A stretch of 64,000 nt of DNA. It comes from Burkholderia pyrrocinia. Lineage in GTDB: Bacteria; Pseudomonadota; Gammaproteobacteria; Burkholderiales; Burkholderiaceae. The position numbers and the translations under genes are program-made. The notes beneath the pieces were generated by a model that ran no database searches, was not told the DNA's origin, and saw only the letters and a program-made list of their open reading frames with translations. Location of the stretch: positions 1-64,000 of the forward strand of contig NZ_CP011503.1 of the NCBI RefSeq assembly GCF_001028665.1, in the 5' to 3' direction. Shown one piece after another: positions 25,472-35,746 of the stretch. How positions within the stretch are numbered: the first letter of the stretch is position 1; each line of letters starts with the position of its first letter.

Positions 25472-26779
25472 ATGAAAAAAGGTTTTTACACCATCATGGC
25501 CGCGCAGTTTTTCTCGTCGCTGGCCGACAATGCGCTCCTCATCGCCGCCATCGCCCTGCTGAAAGACCTCCACGCCCCCAACTGGATGACACCGCTGCTG
25601 AAGCTGTTCTTCGTGTTGTCCTATGTGGTGTTGGCGGCGTATGTCGGTGCGTTCGCGGATTCGCGCCCGAAGGGGCGCGTGATGTTCATCACCAACTCGA
25701 TCAAGGTGGTCGGCTGCCTGATCATGCTGTTCGGCGCCCACCCGCTGATCGCGTACGGGATCGTCGGGTTTGGCGCGGCGGCCTACTCGCCCGCAAAATA
25801 CGGGATTCTCACCGAGCTGCTGCCGGCCGACCGGCTGGTCGCCGCGAACGGCTGGATCGAAGGCACGACCGTCAGCTCGATCATCCTCGGCACCGTGCTG
25901 GGCGGCGCGCTGATCAGCCCGCACATCGCATCGCACGTGATCGCGCACACGCCCGCCTGGATCGGCACGCCTGCAGAAGCGGCGATGGCGATCATCATGG
26001 CGATCTACGTGATCGCCGCGCTGTTCAACCTGCGCATTCCCGATACGGGCGCCCGCTATCCGAAGCAGGAACGCGGCCCGGTCAAGCTCCTCACGGATTT
26101 CGCCGACTGCTTCATGGTGCTGTGGCGCGACAAGCTCGGCCAGATCTCGCTGGCGGTCACGACGCTGTTCTGGGGCGCGGGCGCGACGCTGCAGTTCATC
26201 GTGCTGAAATGGGCCGAGGTGTCGCTCGGCATGTCGCTGTCGGAAGGCGCGATCCTGCAGGCCGTGGTCGCGGTCGGCGTCGCGGCCGGCGCGATCGCCG
26301 CCGCCGCCCGGATCCCGCTGAAGAAGTCGCTGACCGTGCTGCCCGTCGGCATCATCATGGGCATCGCGGTGATGCTGATGGCGTTCTACACGCGCGACCT
26401 GTTCCCGTCGAACTGGGCCGTGCACTTCGGCCACCTGCGCATGCCGTTCTACCTGATCGTCGCGTACATCTTCCTGATCTGCGTCGGCGCGCTGTCGGGC
26501 TACTTCGTCGTGCCGATGAACGCGCTGCTGCAGCATCGCGGCCACGTGCTGCTGTCGGCCGGCCATTCGATCGCGGTGCAGAACTTCAACGAGAACCTGT
26601 CGGTGCTCGTGATGCTGTGCCTGTATGCGGTGCTCGTGTGGCTCGACGTGCCGGTCGGCGTCGTGATCGTGCTGTTCGGCACGTTCGTCTGCCTGACGAT
26701 GTGGCTCGTGATGCGTCGCCACCAGGCGAACCAGCGTCAGTTCGACTCGGTCGCGCTGATCGGCGAATCGCGGCACTGA
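25472..26779 (+). CDS. lplT: lysophospholipid transporter LplT (MFS)
   Basis: LplT flips lysophospholipids back across the inner membrane for re-acylation. The 435-residue major-facilitator protein starts [20 protein letters not shown], a family-typical N-terminus, and has about twelve hydrophobic segments with the loop motif [17 protein letters not shown] between segments 2 and 3. [20 protein letters not shown] is also typical of LplT. No aas acyltransferase gene lies next to it, unlike in E. coli. It is divergent from alr. Confidence 0.87.
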   Translation: MKKGFYTIMAAQFFSSLADNALLIAAIALLKDLHAPNWMTPLLKLFFVLSYVVLAAYVGAFADSRPKGRVMFITNSIKVVGCLIMLFGAHPLIAYGIVGFGAAAYSPAKYGILTELLPADRLVAANGWIEGTTVSSIILGTVLGGALISPHIASHVIAHTPAWIGTPAEAAMAIIMAIYVIAALFNLRIPDTGARYPKQERGPVKLLTDFADCFMVLWRDKLGQISLAVTTLFWGAGATLQFIVLKWAEVSLGMSLSEGAILQAVVAVGVAAGAIAAAARIPLKKSLTVLPVGIIMGIAVMLMAFYTRDLFPSNWAVHFGHLRMPFYLIVAYIFLICVGALSGYFVVPMNALLQHRGHVLLSAGHSIAVQNFNENLSVLVMLCLYAVLVWLDVPVGVVIVLFGTFVCLTMWLVMRRHQANQRQFDSVALIGESRH

Positions 26780-26837
26780 CGCTACACTTCCCGTTTCCGT
26801 CCGCCAGCGCCGGTCTTCGAACCGGCGCGTTGCCATC

Positions 26838-27647
26838 ATGACGCACCCGATACCCAACATCCTGACGATCGCCGGCTCCGATTCGGGCGGCGGCGCAGGC
26901 ATCCAGGCCGACCTGAAGACGTTTTCGGCACTCGGCGCGTATGGCGCCAGCGTGATCACCGCGCTGACCGCGCAGAACACGCGCGGCGTGACGGGCGTGC
27001 ACGCGCCGGACGCCGCGTTCGTGACCGCGCAGCTCGACGCGGTGTTCGACGACATCCGCATCGACGCGGTCAAGATCGGGATGCTCGCGAACGCGGCGAT
27101 CGTGCACGCGGTGGCCGACGCGCTGCGCCGTTACGCGCCGCGTTTCGTCGTGCTCGACACGGTGATGATCTCGAAGAGTTCGCACGCGCTGCTCGCACCC
27201 GACGCGGTCGACGCGCTGCGCGACGCGCTGCTGCCGCTGGCGACCGTCGTCACGCCGAACCTGCCCGAAGCGGCCGCGCTGCTCGGCGACGCACCCGCGA
27301 CCACCGAAGACGACATGGTCCGGCAAGGCCGTGCGCTGCTGCAGATGGGCGCGCGTGCCGTGCTGATGAAAGGCGGCCACCTGCCCGACGCGTCCGCGAG
27401 CCCCGACTGGCTCGTCGATGCGGCGCGCACCGTGCGGCTCGACGGGCCGCGCGTGCCGGTCAGCAACACGCACGGCACGGGCTGCACGCTGTCGTCGGCA
27501 ATCGCCGCGCTGCTGCCGCAGCAGCCCGACCTCGAAAGCGCGGTGCGCGAAGCGAAGGCCTACCTGACCGGCGCGATCGCCGCGAGCGGCCGCCTCGACG
27601 TCGGCCACGGCGTCGGCCCTGTCCATCACTTCCATCGCTGGTGGTAA
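26838..27647 (+). CDS. thiD: hydroxymethylpyrimidine/phosphomethylpyrimidine kinase
   Basis: ThiD phosphorylates hydroxymethylpyrimidine twice in thiamin synthesis. The 269-residue ribokinase-fold protein starts [20 protein letters not shown], with the substrate motif [19 protein letters not shown] and the anion-hole/catalytic [17 protein letters not shown] near residue 213. IKIGMLAN-type sequence ([12 protein letters not shown]) is also present. It follows lplT by 58 bp on the same strand; no other thi gene is in the window. Confidence 0.95.
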   Translation: MTHPIPNILTIAGSDSGGGAGIQADLKTFSALGAYGASVITALTAQNTRGVTGVHAPDAAFVTAQLDAVFDDIRIDAVKIGMLANAAIVHAVADALRRYAPRFVVLDTVMISKSSHALLAPDAVDALRDALLPLATVVTPNLPEAAALLGDAPATTEDDMVRQGRALLQMGARAVLMKGGHLPDASASPDWLVDAARTVRLDGPRVPVSNTHGTGCTLSSAIAALLPQQPDLESAVREAKAYLTGAIAASGRLDVGHGVGPVHHFHRWW

Positions 27648-27665
27648 GCGGCGCCTGACGCGGCG

Positions 27666-28631
27666 TCAGTCGTCCTGCGCCGCGAACGCCTGCGCGCGCG
27701 CCGGCCAGTCGTCCGGCACGACGAAGCCGCGTGCCGTCTCGCGCCACGTGCCATCGCCGCCCTTCTCATGGATGCCGATCAGGTCGGGAGCCCGACGCGT
27801 CGCCAGCACGGGCGGCAGCTCGAGTGCGGCCGCGAGCGGTTCGGGTTCGAAGCCCGCGCCGGCGGCAACGCGCCGCGGCGCGAGCCACGCAAGCCGCGGC
27901 AACACGCTCCACGCAACACCGGCACGCTGCGCGGCCACCCACGCCGGCCACTGCGCGTGCGTCAGCCAGAAACCGCGCGGATGATCCGGCGTGATTTCGG
28001 CGGATACCGGCGGCAACGGCACGCCGTGCGGATAGAACAGCCAGCCCCTGATGAACATCTGCGCGTCGGACGGCGCACCGTAACCGAGCAGCGCAAACCC
28101 GGCGCGATCACCGAGCCGAAGCTGGTGGTCGAGCAGCCGGCGGCGCTTGCGGTCGAACCGGTCGACGAGATTGGGCCCGACGAAGTCGGCGAGCGACGCG
28201 CCGTCGCGCACCGGCGCGCACAGATAGCACTTCACCGCGAGTTCCCAGTGCAGGCGCTGCCCGTCAGGCGCATCGACGAGAAAATCGACTTCGCCGAGCG
28301 TCAGGCCGTTGCTGCGCAGCGGGAGATTGGCCGCGACGAGCCGCAGCGACGGTCCGTGCGTGAGGAAATACTCGAGCAGGCATTCGGCGTAGCGGCCGAG
28401 CCGTGTGGGCCGCAACCCGGCGAGCGCGCGGTGCAGCGGCTCGGGCTCCGCATCGAGCGCGGCGAGCCAGGCCTCGACGGCCGACTGTCCGGCCGCATCC
28501 GCCCACGGATGCGCGAGCGGCGCACCGGGTGCCGCGGTCAGCAGGCTCGGGCTCGCGAGCAGCCAGCCGAGATCGCGAACCGCGGCGTCACGCAGCGTAT
28601 CGACGAATGCGAACGCCGCGCCGGTCGTCAT
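27666..28631 (-). CDS. DUF1853 family protein
   Basis: This 321-residue protein matches the DUF1853 family by its N-terminal VRDLGWLLASPSLL. It also has LGRYAECLLEYFLTHGPSLR and GEVDFLVDAPDGQRLHWELA followed by VKCYL, an acidic pattern (GEVDFLV ... HWELAVKCYL) like that of restriction-nuclease-fold proteins. That suggests, as inference only, a nuclease-type active site. The function is unknown. Its ATG overlaps the stop of the uracil-DNA glycosylase gene by four bases (28628-28631), so it is the last gene of a tsaB-rimI-udg set. Confidence 0.8.
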   Translation of the reverse strand: MTTGAAFAFVDTLRDAAVRDLGWLLASPSLLTAAPGAPLAHPWADAAGQSAVEAWLAALDAEPEPLHRALAGLRPTRLGRYAECLLEYFLTHGPSLRLVAANLPLRSNGLTLGEVDFLVDAPDGQRLHWELAVKCYLCAPVRDGASLADFVGPNLVDRFDRKRRRLLDHQLRLGDRAGFALLGYGAPSDAQMFIRGWLFYPHGVPLPPVSAEITPDHPRGFWLTHAQWPAWVAAQRAGVAWSVLPRLAWLAPRRVAAGAGFEPEPLAAALELPPVLATRRAPDLIGIHEKGGDGTWRETARGFVVPDDWPARAQAFAAQDD

Positions 28632-29644
28632 TGCCCGGCCGGCCCGTTCGCGTCGCTACCCTCTGCGCGCTGGAACGTGTCGCGCGCGAGGCACAGGTCG
28701 GCCCACGCCTTCGACTTGTCCTGCAGGCTGCGCAGCAGATACGCCGGGTGGTAGGTGACGATCACCGGCACACCTTCGTACGCATGCACGCGGCCGCGCA
28801 GCGACGCGATGCTGGCGTCGGTCTTCAGCAACGTCTGCGCGGCGAAGCGCCCGAGCGCGACGATCAGCTTCGGCTTCACCAGCGCGACCTGGCGCTGCAG
28901 ATAAGGCTCGCAACTTGCGACCTCGTCCGGTTCCGGGTTGCGGTTGCCGGGCGGCCGGCACTTGATCACGTTCGCGATGTACACGTTGTCGCCGCGCTTG
29001 AGCGCCAGCGACTGCAGCATGTTGTCGAGCAACTTGCCGGCCTGGCCGACGAACGGCTCGCCCTGCTTGTCCTCGTTCTCGCCCGGCGCTTCGCCGATCA
29101 GCATCCAGTCCGCTTCACGATCGCCGACGCCGAACACGGTGTTGGTCCGCTTCTCGCACAGCCGGCAGTGCGTGCAGTCGCGCACGCGCGCGGCCAGCGC
29201 ATCCCAGTCGAGCATCGCAACCGACGTTGCGGCGGGACGCGATTCGGCGGCCGGCGCGGGCTCGCCCGGCGGCGCCGCGTCGAACCACGCGAAATCGTCT
29301 TCTCCGGCAGGCGGCGCGTCGTCCATCGGCGGCATTGCATCGGCGGAACCCACCGGCGCGAGCGCGCGATCGCCATCGACGACACGGCGCGCCGGTATGC
29401 CCGAAGCCGGTATGCCCGACTCGCGAGCCGGCGAAGCCTCGGCGGCACGCACGACGGCCGGCGGCGCATCGTCTTTCACCGGTGCACGCAGCGCGCGCAC
29501 CGGCGGATCGGATGCGCCAGCGGAAACGTCGTCCGCCGCAGCGGTTTGCGCCACGGCGGGCGCGTCGGCTGCCGCGCGCTGCCCGCGCCGCACCCAGATC
29601 TGCGCGAGGCCCATTTCCTCGAGCGATGCTTCAGCCCACGCCAT
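28628..29644 (-). CDS. uracil-DNA glycosylase, family 4 type (iron-sulfur)
   Basis: The enzyme excises uracil from DNA. The C-terminal 200 residues carry the family 4 pattern: CTHCRLCEKRTNTVFGVG (two Fe-S cysteines), the active-site GEAPGENEDKQGEPFVGQAG, ANVIKCRPPGNRNPEPDE with further cysteine ligands, and TYHPAYLLRSLQDK near the end. The first 140 residues or so are Ala/Pro-rich, low in complexity and not part of the fold. It may be annotated as SPO1-like DNA polymerase-related in some genomes. It overlaps rimI by 14 bp and the DUF1853 gene by four. Confidence 0.9.
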   Translation of the reverse strand: MAWAEASLEEMGLAQIWVRRGQRAAADAPAVAQTAAADDVSAGASDPPVRALRAPVKDDAPPAVVRAAEASPARESGIPASGIPARRVVDGDRALAPVGSADAMPPMDDAPPAGEDDFAWFDAAPPGEPAPAAESRPAATSVAMLDWDALAARVRDCTHCRLCEKRTNTVFGVGDREADWMLIGEAPGENEDKQGEPFVGQAGKLLDNMLQSLALKRGDNVYIANVIKCRPPGNRNPEPDEVASCEPYLQRQVALVKPKLIVALGRFAAQTLLKTDASIASLRGRVHAYEGVPVIVTYHPAYLLRSLQDKSKAWADLCLARDTFQRAEGSDANGPAGQ

Positions 29645-30131
29645 GCGCGCCCCCTTCGTCCTTGTTCAGCGTCAGACGCATCACGATCGCGTCCTCGCGG
29701 CTACGATGCTTCGCCGGATAGTAATTCTTGCGCCGGCCGATCGTCACGAAGCCGAACCGCTCGTACAGATGGATCGCGCGCGGATTGGACGGCCGCACCT
29801 CGAGCAGCACGCCGTCGAGCCGCTCCGCGCGCGATATGCGCACGGCCTCGCGCAGCAGTGCGAGGCCCGCGCCCGCACGCTGCGCGTCCGGCGCGACGCA
29901 CAGGTTCAGCAGATGCATCTCGTCGACCACGGGCATCAGCACGCAATAGCCGATCAGCGAACCGGTCACGTGCCGCATGCACACGCCCAGATAGCCGTTG
30001 CGCAACGAATCCTCGAAGTTGCCGCGGCTCCACGGGAATTCGTACGCGACCTGCTCGATCGCGACGACCTCGTCGAGATCGGCATCCGTCATCGGCGCCA
30101 GATAGCGGTCGCTCAGCAGTACACCCGTCAT
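29631..30131 (-). CDS. rimI: ribosomal protein S18-alanine N-acetyltransferase
   Basis: RimI acetylates the N-terminus of ribosomal protein S18. The 166-residue GNAT protein starts MTGVLLSDRYLAPMTDADLD, contains the acetyl-CoA loop VAPDAQRAGAGLALLREAV, and ends the fold with EVRPSNPRAIHLYERFGFVT and GRRKNYYP, the RimI hallmark. Its ATG overlaps the tsaB stop (ATGA at 30128-30131), the common tsaB-rimI arrangement. Confidence 0.93.
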   Translation of the reverse strand: MTGVLLSDRYLAPMTDADLDEVVAIEQVAYEFPWSRGNFEDSLRNGYLGVCMRHVTGSLIGYCVLMPVVDEMHLLNLCVAPDAQRAGAGLALLREAVRISRAERLDGVLLEVRPSNPRAIHLYERFGFVTIGRRKNYYPAKHRSREDAIVMRLTLNKDEGGAHGVG

Positions 30132-30886
30132 CCCTTCGCCCCGCCCGTCTGCGCGGCCCGTGCCGCAACCCGCTCGGCAGTCGTCTGCGCGACCTTGTCG
30201 CGCACGTATTCGGGCGCCGCCTGATCGGCCGGCACCGTGCGCCCGGCGCGGAACGCGCGCAGCGCGGCATGCGCGACCGCCAGCGCATGCGGCAATGCTT
30301 CGCCGTCGATCACGGCCGCGCGCGCCGCGGCCGGCAACTGCGCGCCGAACGCGGCAGCCGCATTGCCCGCGAGCGTGAACGGCGCGTCGGGCACGCCGAC
30401 GGCGCCCGGCGCGTCGAGCGACGCCGGATGCACCGTGCGCCAGTCGCCGGCGCTGTCGTCCCACGCGAAGTCCGCCCAGTAGGCTTCGTCCATCCGCGCG
30501 TCCAGCGCGGCAAGCACGCGGGTCGTGCCGGGCGCGCGCAGCCGCGCGTGCTCCGCGCACGCGAGCAGCGTGCCGATCGGCACGACCGGCAGCCCGCGCC
30601 CGAATGCGAGGCCCTGGGTAATGCCGGTCGCGGTGCGCAGGCCCGTGAACGAACCGGGGCCCGCGCCGAATGCGATCGCGTCGCAATCGGCGAGCGTCAG
30701 CCCGGATTCGGCGAAAAGCGCCTGGATCGCCGGCAGCACGCGCGTGCTCGACACGGCGCCCGTCAGTTCGTGGCGGACCCAGGTTTGCGGGGTGGAAACG
30801 GCGTCGTCGGCATGGGCCGAGCGCAGCAGCGCGACCGAGCAGTATTCGGTCGACGTATCGATGGCGAGGAGCACTGTTTGCGTCAT
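30128..30886 (-). CDS. tsaB: tRNA threonylcarbamoyladenosine biosynthesis protein TsaB
   Basis: TsaB is a partner of TsaD and TsaE in making t6A at position 37 of ANN-decoding tRNAs. The 252-residue product starts MTQTVLLAIDTSTEYCSVAL and has the ASKHA-fold segment DAIAFGAGPGSFTGLRTATG, a family signature. In-frame starts at 30895 and 30919 exist, but MTQTVLLAID aligns with the family. It heads a four-gene minus-strand set (tsaB, rimI, udg, DUF1853). The first gene is divergent from the acyl-CoA-binding protein. Confidence 0.93.
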   Translation of the reverse strand: MTQTVLLAIDTSTEYCSVALLRSAHADDAVSTPQTWVRHELTGAVSSTRVLPAIQALFAESGLTLADCDAIAFGAGPGSFTGLRTATGITQGLAFGRGLPVVPIGTLLACAEHARLRAPGTTRVLAALDARMDEAYWADFAWDDSAGDWRTVHPASLDAPGAVGVPDAPFTLAGNAAAAFGAQLPAAARAAVIDGEALPHALAVAHAALRAFRAGRTVPADQAAPEYVRDKVAQTTAERVAARAAQTGGAKG

Positions 30887-31042
30887 GGCCGACATTGTAA
30901 TGCGGCGCCCCGCTCCCACGGGCGATCGGGCCCGATCTGTGCGCGCGCTCGGCGCCGGCGGCGGTTTGGAAGGATCGCTCGACCCCGCGCGGCGGCCCGC
31001 TTGTTAAGATCGCCCGACCTGAAACCCTTACGGAGACACCCG

Positions 31043-31312
31043 ATGAGCGAACTCACCGCCCAATTCGACCAGGCCCAGATCGACGTCAAGCAACTGACGG
31101 AACGGCCAGGCAACCTGACCCTGCTGCGCCTGTACGCGCTCTTCAAGCAGGCGACCGACGGCGATGCGCACGGCGACAAGCCCGGCTTCACCGACATCGT
31201 CGGCAAATACAAGTACGACGCATGGGATGCGCTGAAGGGCACGTCGCAGGATGCGGCGAAGCAGCAGTACATCGAACTCGTCGAATCGCTGAAAAACGGC
31301 ACGGCTTCCTGA
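31043..31312 (+). CDS. acyl-CoA-binding protein
   Basis: This 89-residue protein binds long-chain acyl-CoA in the cytoplasm. It starts MSELTAQFDQAQIDVKQLTE and shows the ACBP pattern LLRLYALFKQATDGDAHGDK and FTDIVGKYKYDAWDALKGTS, the KYKYDAW-type stretch being the acyl-CoA contact. A CGGAGA SD lies 10 bases upstream. It stands alone between the divergent tsaB set and the long rhlE leader. Confidence 0.92.
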   Translation: MSELTAQFDQAQIDVKQLTERPGNLTLLRLYALFKQATDGDAHGDKPGFTDIVGKYKYDAWDALKGTSQDAAKQQYIELVESLKNGTAS

Positions 31313-31371
31313 CCGAACCACGCCCTTCGCAATAGGCAATCAAATCAGTGGCGCAGCGCAGCAAATCTCTT

Positions 31372-31672
31372 TATAATGCGGCCTGCGTCACCTCCCGCGC
31401 TCGGCTCGCAAGCCGTTCCGGCCAGACGCCTCGTAGCGTTAAGCTCCAATCCGGTTTAGAACCTGTCCCCTCCTGCTTCGACCCTCGCGGTCGTCACTTA
31501 TCAGGCTGGCGGCCCCGCTCCTGAAGCGCGCCGCACCCAAAACAGCTTCTAATGCCTCATCCGCCGACTGTTCGGCGGATTGCACCCGTTTCCCGATTTG
31601 CTCGCTGAATCCGACGACTTGGGTATGCGCGATTGGCGCCGACGTTTCACCCACTGTGTTTCAAGGATTGTT
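31372..31672 (+). promoter_or_regulatory. TATAAT -10 box and long 5' leader of rhlE
   Basis: The 360-bp gap 31313-31672 has no gene. A perfect TATAAT lies at 31372-31377 with no good -35, so a transcript from about 31384 would have a leader near 290 nt. The leader contains a hairpin tccgccga/tcggcgga at about 31559-31579 and ends in AAGGA before the ATG. Long leaders are common on cold-shock RNA helicase genes; a regulatory role here is inference. Confidence 0.45.
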
Positions 31673-33214
31673 ATGACTTCGAGCATCAACTCCAGCCCGC
31701 TCAACGCGATCGCCGACCAGGCGCTCGGTCTCGACGACGCCGCCGTACCGGCCGCGGTCGAACCGGCGTCGGACGAGCCGAGCTTCGCGTCGCTCGGGTT
31801 GTCGCCGGAGATCGTCTCCGCGCTGGAGGCCGCCGGCTATGTGAAGCCGACGCCGGTCCAGCAGCGCGCGATTCCGGCCGGCATCGCCGGCCGCGACCTG
31901 CTGGTGTCGAGCCCGACCGGTTCGGGCAAGACGGCCGCATTCATGCTGCCCGCGATCGAACGTTTCGCGCAGCTCCAGAAGACGCTGGCGCAGCAACCGC
32001 GCGCACCGCGTGAGCCGAACCAGGGTGACCGCCGCGTGCGCCGCCCGCAACCCGTCGCGCGCCCGGGCCTGCTCGTGCTGACGCCGACCCGCGAACTCGC
32101 GATGCAGGTCACCACGGCCGCATCGACCTACGGCAAGCACCTGAAGCGCCTGCGCACGGTCAGCATCCTCGGCGGCGTCGCCTACGGCCAGCAGCTGATG
32201 CTGCTCGCGAAGAACCCCGAAATCCTGGTTGCCACGCCGGGCCGCCTGCTCGACCACCTCGAGCGCGGCCGTATCGACCTGTCCGAGCTGAAGATGCTCG
32301 TGCTCGACGAAGCCGACCGCATGCTCGACATGGGCTTCATCGACGATATCGAAACGATCGTCGCCGCGACGCCCGCGACGCGCCAGACGATGCTGTTCTC
32401 GGCCACGCTCGACGGCAAGATCGGTTCGCTGACGAGCCGCCTGCTGAAGGATCCCGAGCGCATCGAGATCCAGCAGCGCCTCGAGTCGCGCGCGAACATC
32501 GCGCAGACCGTGCACTACGTCGACGACCGCGACCACAAGGATCGCCTGCTCGATCACCTGCTGCGCGACGACGCGCTCGACCAGGCGATCATCTTCACGG
32601 CGACCAAGATCGACGCCGACCAGCTCGCCGGCCGTCTTGCCGACGCTGGCTTCGAGTCGGCGGCGCTGCACGGCGACCTGCCGCAGGGCGCGCGTAACCG
32701 CACGATCCGTGCGCTGCGCGAGCGCCGCGTGCGCGTGCTGGTCGCGACCGACGTCGCGGCACGCGGCATCGACATCCCGGGCATCACGCACGTGTTCAAC
32801 TACGACCTGCCGAAGTTCGCGGAAGACTACGTGCACCGTATCGGCCGTACGGGCCGTGCAGGCCGTTCGGGCACCGCGGTGAGCCTCGTGCACCACGCCG
32901 AACAGGGCGCGCTCAAGCGCATCGAGCGCTTCGTGCGCGCGCCGCTGCCGGTCAACGTGATCGAAGGCTTCGAGCCGCGCAAGGCTCCCCCGCGCAACGG
33001 CGGCACCGGCGGCCGTGGCCGTCCGGGCGGCGGTAACGGCGGCGGCCGTCGTTTCGGCGGCAAGCCGGGCGGCGGTCATGGCGGCAACGGCCGCAGCTAC
33101 GGCGGCGGCAATGGCGGCGGCTGGAGCGGCAAGCCGGGCGGCAGCCGTGACGGCGGCCCGCGTCGCGACGGCCAGCGCAGCAGCGGCCCGCGCCGCGGCA
33201 ATTCCGCGTCGTAA
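31673..33214 (+). CDS. rhlE: DEAD-box ATP-dependent RNA helicase, RhlE-type
   Basis: The enzyme unwinds RNA in decay or ribosome assembly. The 513-residue protein starts MTSSINSSPLNAIADQALGL after AAGGA, and carries the Q motif PTPVQQRAIPAGIAG, motif I SPTGSGKTAAFML, PTRELAMQV, DEAD in VLDEADRMLDMGF, SAT, and the C-terminal ATDVAARGIDIPGI and HRIGRTGRAGRSG. The last 75 residues are a Gly/Arg-rich tail (GGGRRFGGKPGGGHGG and similar), typical of RhlE-like helicases that bind RNA nonspecifically. A TTG at 31580 extends the frame by 31 codons but is unlikely. CsdA/DeaD and RhlB are less likely by tail and length. Confidence 0.88.
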   Translation: MTSSINSSPLNAIADQALGLDDAAVPAAVEPASDEPSFASLGLSPEIVSALEAAGYVKPTPVQQRAIPAGIAGRDLLVSSPTGSGKTAAFMLPAIERFAQLQKTLAQQPRAPREPNQGDRRVRRPQPVARPGLLVLTPTRELAMQVTTAASTYGKHLKRLRTVSILGGVAYGQQLMLLAKNPEILVATPGRLLDHLERGRIDLSELKMLVLDEADRMLDMGFIDDIETIVAATPATRQTMLFSATLDGKIGSLTSRLLKDPERIEIQQRLESRANIAQTVHYVDDRDHKDRLLDHLLRDDALDQAIIFTATKIDADQLAGRLADAGFESAALHGDLPQGARNRTIRALRERRVRVLVATDVAARGIDIPGITHVFNYDLPKFAEDYVHRIGRTGRAGRSGTAVSLVHHAEQGALKRIERFVRAPLPVNVIEGFEPRKAPPRNGGTGGRGRPGGGNGGGRRFGGKPGGGHGGNGRSYGGGNGGGWSGKPGGSRDGGPRRDGQRSSGPRRGNSAS

Positions 33215-33270
33215 GCACGCACGGGCGGCCGCTGGCCGCCCCACGGATGGCGTCCCCCGCCAATCCAGCC

Positions 33271-33298
33271 AACCGGCGCACTTGCGCCGGTTTTTTTT
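33271..33298 (+). terminator. intrinsic terminator after rhlE
   Basis: A ccggcgc/gcgccgg stem with a four-base loop is followed by T8 (33291-33298). Confidence 0.85.
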
Positions 33299-33370
33299 CG
33301 CCCCGCGGCACATTTCACGATGCGGAAAATTTTTTTGCGTCGTAAAAAATCATGTTGCGTGGCACAACCC

Positions 33371-33417
33371 GTGCGATTGCGGGATGGGAAAAATCATTTC
33401 TTATCCCGAAATTGCAC
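33371..33417. promoter_or_regulatory. imperfect 19-bp-arm dyad upstream of aceA
   Basis: In the AT-rich gap 33299-33611, gtgcgattgcgggatggga (33371-33389) and the reverse complement of 33399-33417 (gtgcaatttcgggataaga) agree at 15 of 19 positions, with a 9-bp spacer. It lies about 195 bp before the aceA start. It is a candidate operator for control of the glyoxylate shunt; the regulator is unknown. The rest of the gap holds the rhlE terminator and an SD (AAGGAG) for aceA. Confidence 0.5.
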
Positions 33418-33611
33418 ATTCAAGATATTGATTAAAAACAACTAAAAATTTACGCACTTCCTGAGACAGCCGCTGTTTCGCGTCAGTCGATTTGCCTAAA
33501 CTCTTATACAAGACTTCGCGAAACGGAACGCATCGCTCCCCCGCTTCGAGAACGGCATCACCACCGTCAGATTCGAACCATTTGGCAACACACAGCATCA
33601 AGGAGCTCATC

Positions 33612-34919
<1,308 letters not shown>

Positions 34920-35062
34920 CGCGCGCAGGCGTCATGCCGATGCCCGCCCCGTCTCGCGACGGCGCGGCATCGGCCACCGAACAACAATCAGGGAGGAAGA
35001 CGGCAGGCGCGCGATGCAGATCGCGCGACCGGCCGCGCGGCCCGCGGGCCGCCAGCAACGAC

Positions 35063-35094
35063 GCGCGCCGGCTTTCGTCCGGCGCGCCCTTTTT
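35063..35094 (+). terminator. intrinsic terminator after aceA
   Basis: A nine-base stem gcgcgccgg (35063-35071) pairs with 35079-35087 and is followed by a T-run ending at 35094. Confidence 0.8.
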
Positions 35095-35143
35095 CTGCAA
35101 TGCCGATCCTGCTGCCACCTGCGCGGCCGCAACCGGCACCGCC

Positions 35144-35578
35144 CTACCGATACACGATCACCGGAATTTTCGTATGGGTCAGCACGCGCTGCGTCTCGCT
35201 GCCGATCAGCAGGCTGCCGAGCCCGCGACGTCCGTGGGACGCCATGAAGATCACGTCGCAACCGCCGCGTTCGGCCGCCTCGATGATGCCGAGATACGGC
35301 GACGGATGCACGCTGGTCCACGTGTCGCAGACGACGCCGGCCGCCGTCGCGGCCGATTCGACCTCGTCGAGATGCGCGCGCGCCTCGCGCTCGCTGCGCG
35401 CCCGGAAATCGGCGGGCGGCTCGATGATCACTTCGGAAAACGGCGAGTACGGATACTGCGGCAGGCACGCGTAGGCCGTCACGCGCGCGCCGACCGCGCG
35501 AGCCAGGTCGATCGCGCCGTCGATCGCTTTCTGCGACAGTTCGGAACCGTCGGTTGGAACGAGGATGTGCCGGAACAT
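35144..35578 (-). CDS. universal stress protein family
   Basis: This 144-residue UspA-fold protein starts MFRHILVPTDGSELSQKAID after GGAGGG and has the ATP-binding pattern GRRGLGSLLIGSETQRVLTH (Gly-x2-Gly-x9-Gly-[ST]) plus VIFMASHGRRGLGS. Members bind nucleotide and help cells survive stress, but the client is unknown here. It is convergent with aceA, with a terminator between, and precedes the LysR gene on the same strand. Confidence 0.88.
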   Translation of the reverse strand: MFRHILVPTDGSELSQKAIDGAIDLARAVGARVTAYACLPQYPYSPFSEVIIEPPADFRARSEREARAHLDEVESAATAAGVVCDTWTSVHPSPYLGIIEAAERGGCDVIFMASHGRRGLGSLLIGSETQRVLTHTKIPVIVYR

Positions 35579-35746
35579 CGCGCCCTCCTTCGTCAATCGC
35601 ACTCCGCGCGCCGCGATCCCATCCGGGCCGACCGCGATGCGTCGCGCGTGCCTCTTACGATTGTAGTGTGCGAAACCGCGCAACCGGCACCGGCAGCGGG
35701 TTCGCCCTCATATCGGAAACGCGCGGGCACGCGCGGCCTACGCTTA

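Noticed and set aside
31580..31672. Upstream extension of rhlE starting at TTG 31580
   Set aside because: TTG lacks an SD, while ATG 31673 has AAGGA and aligns with the family.
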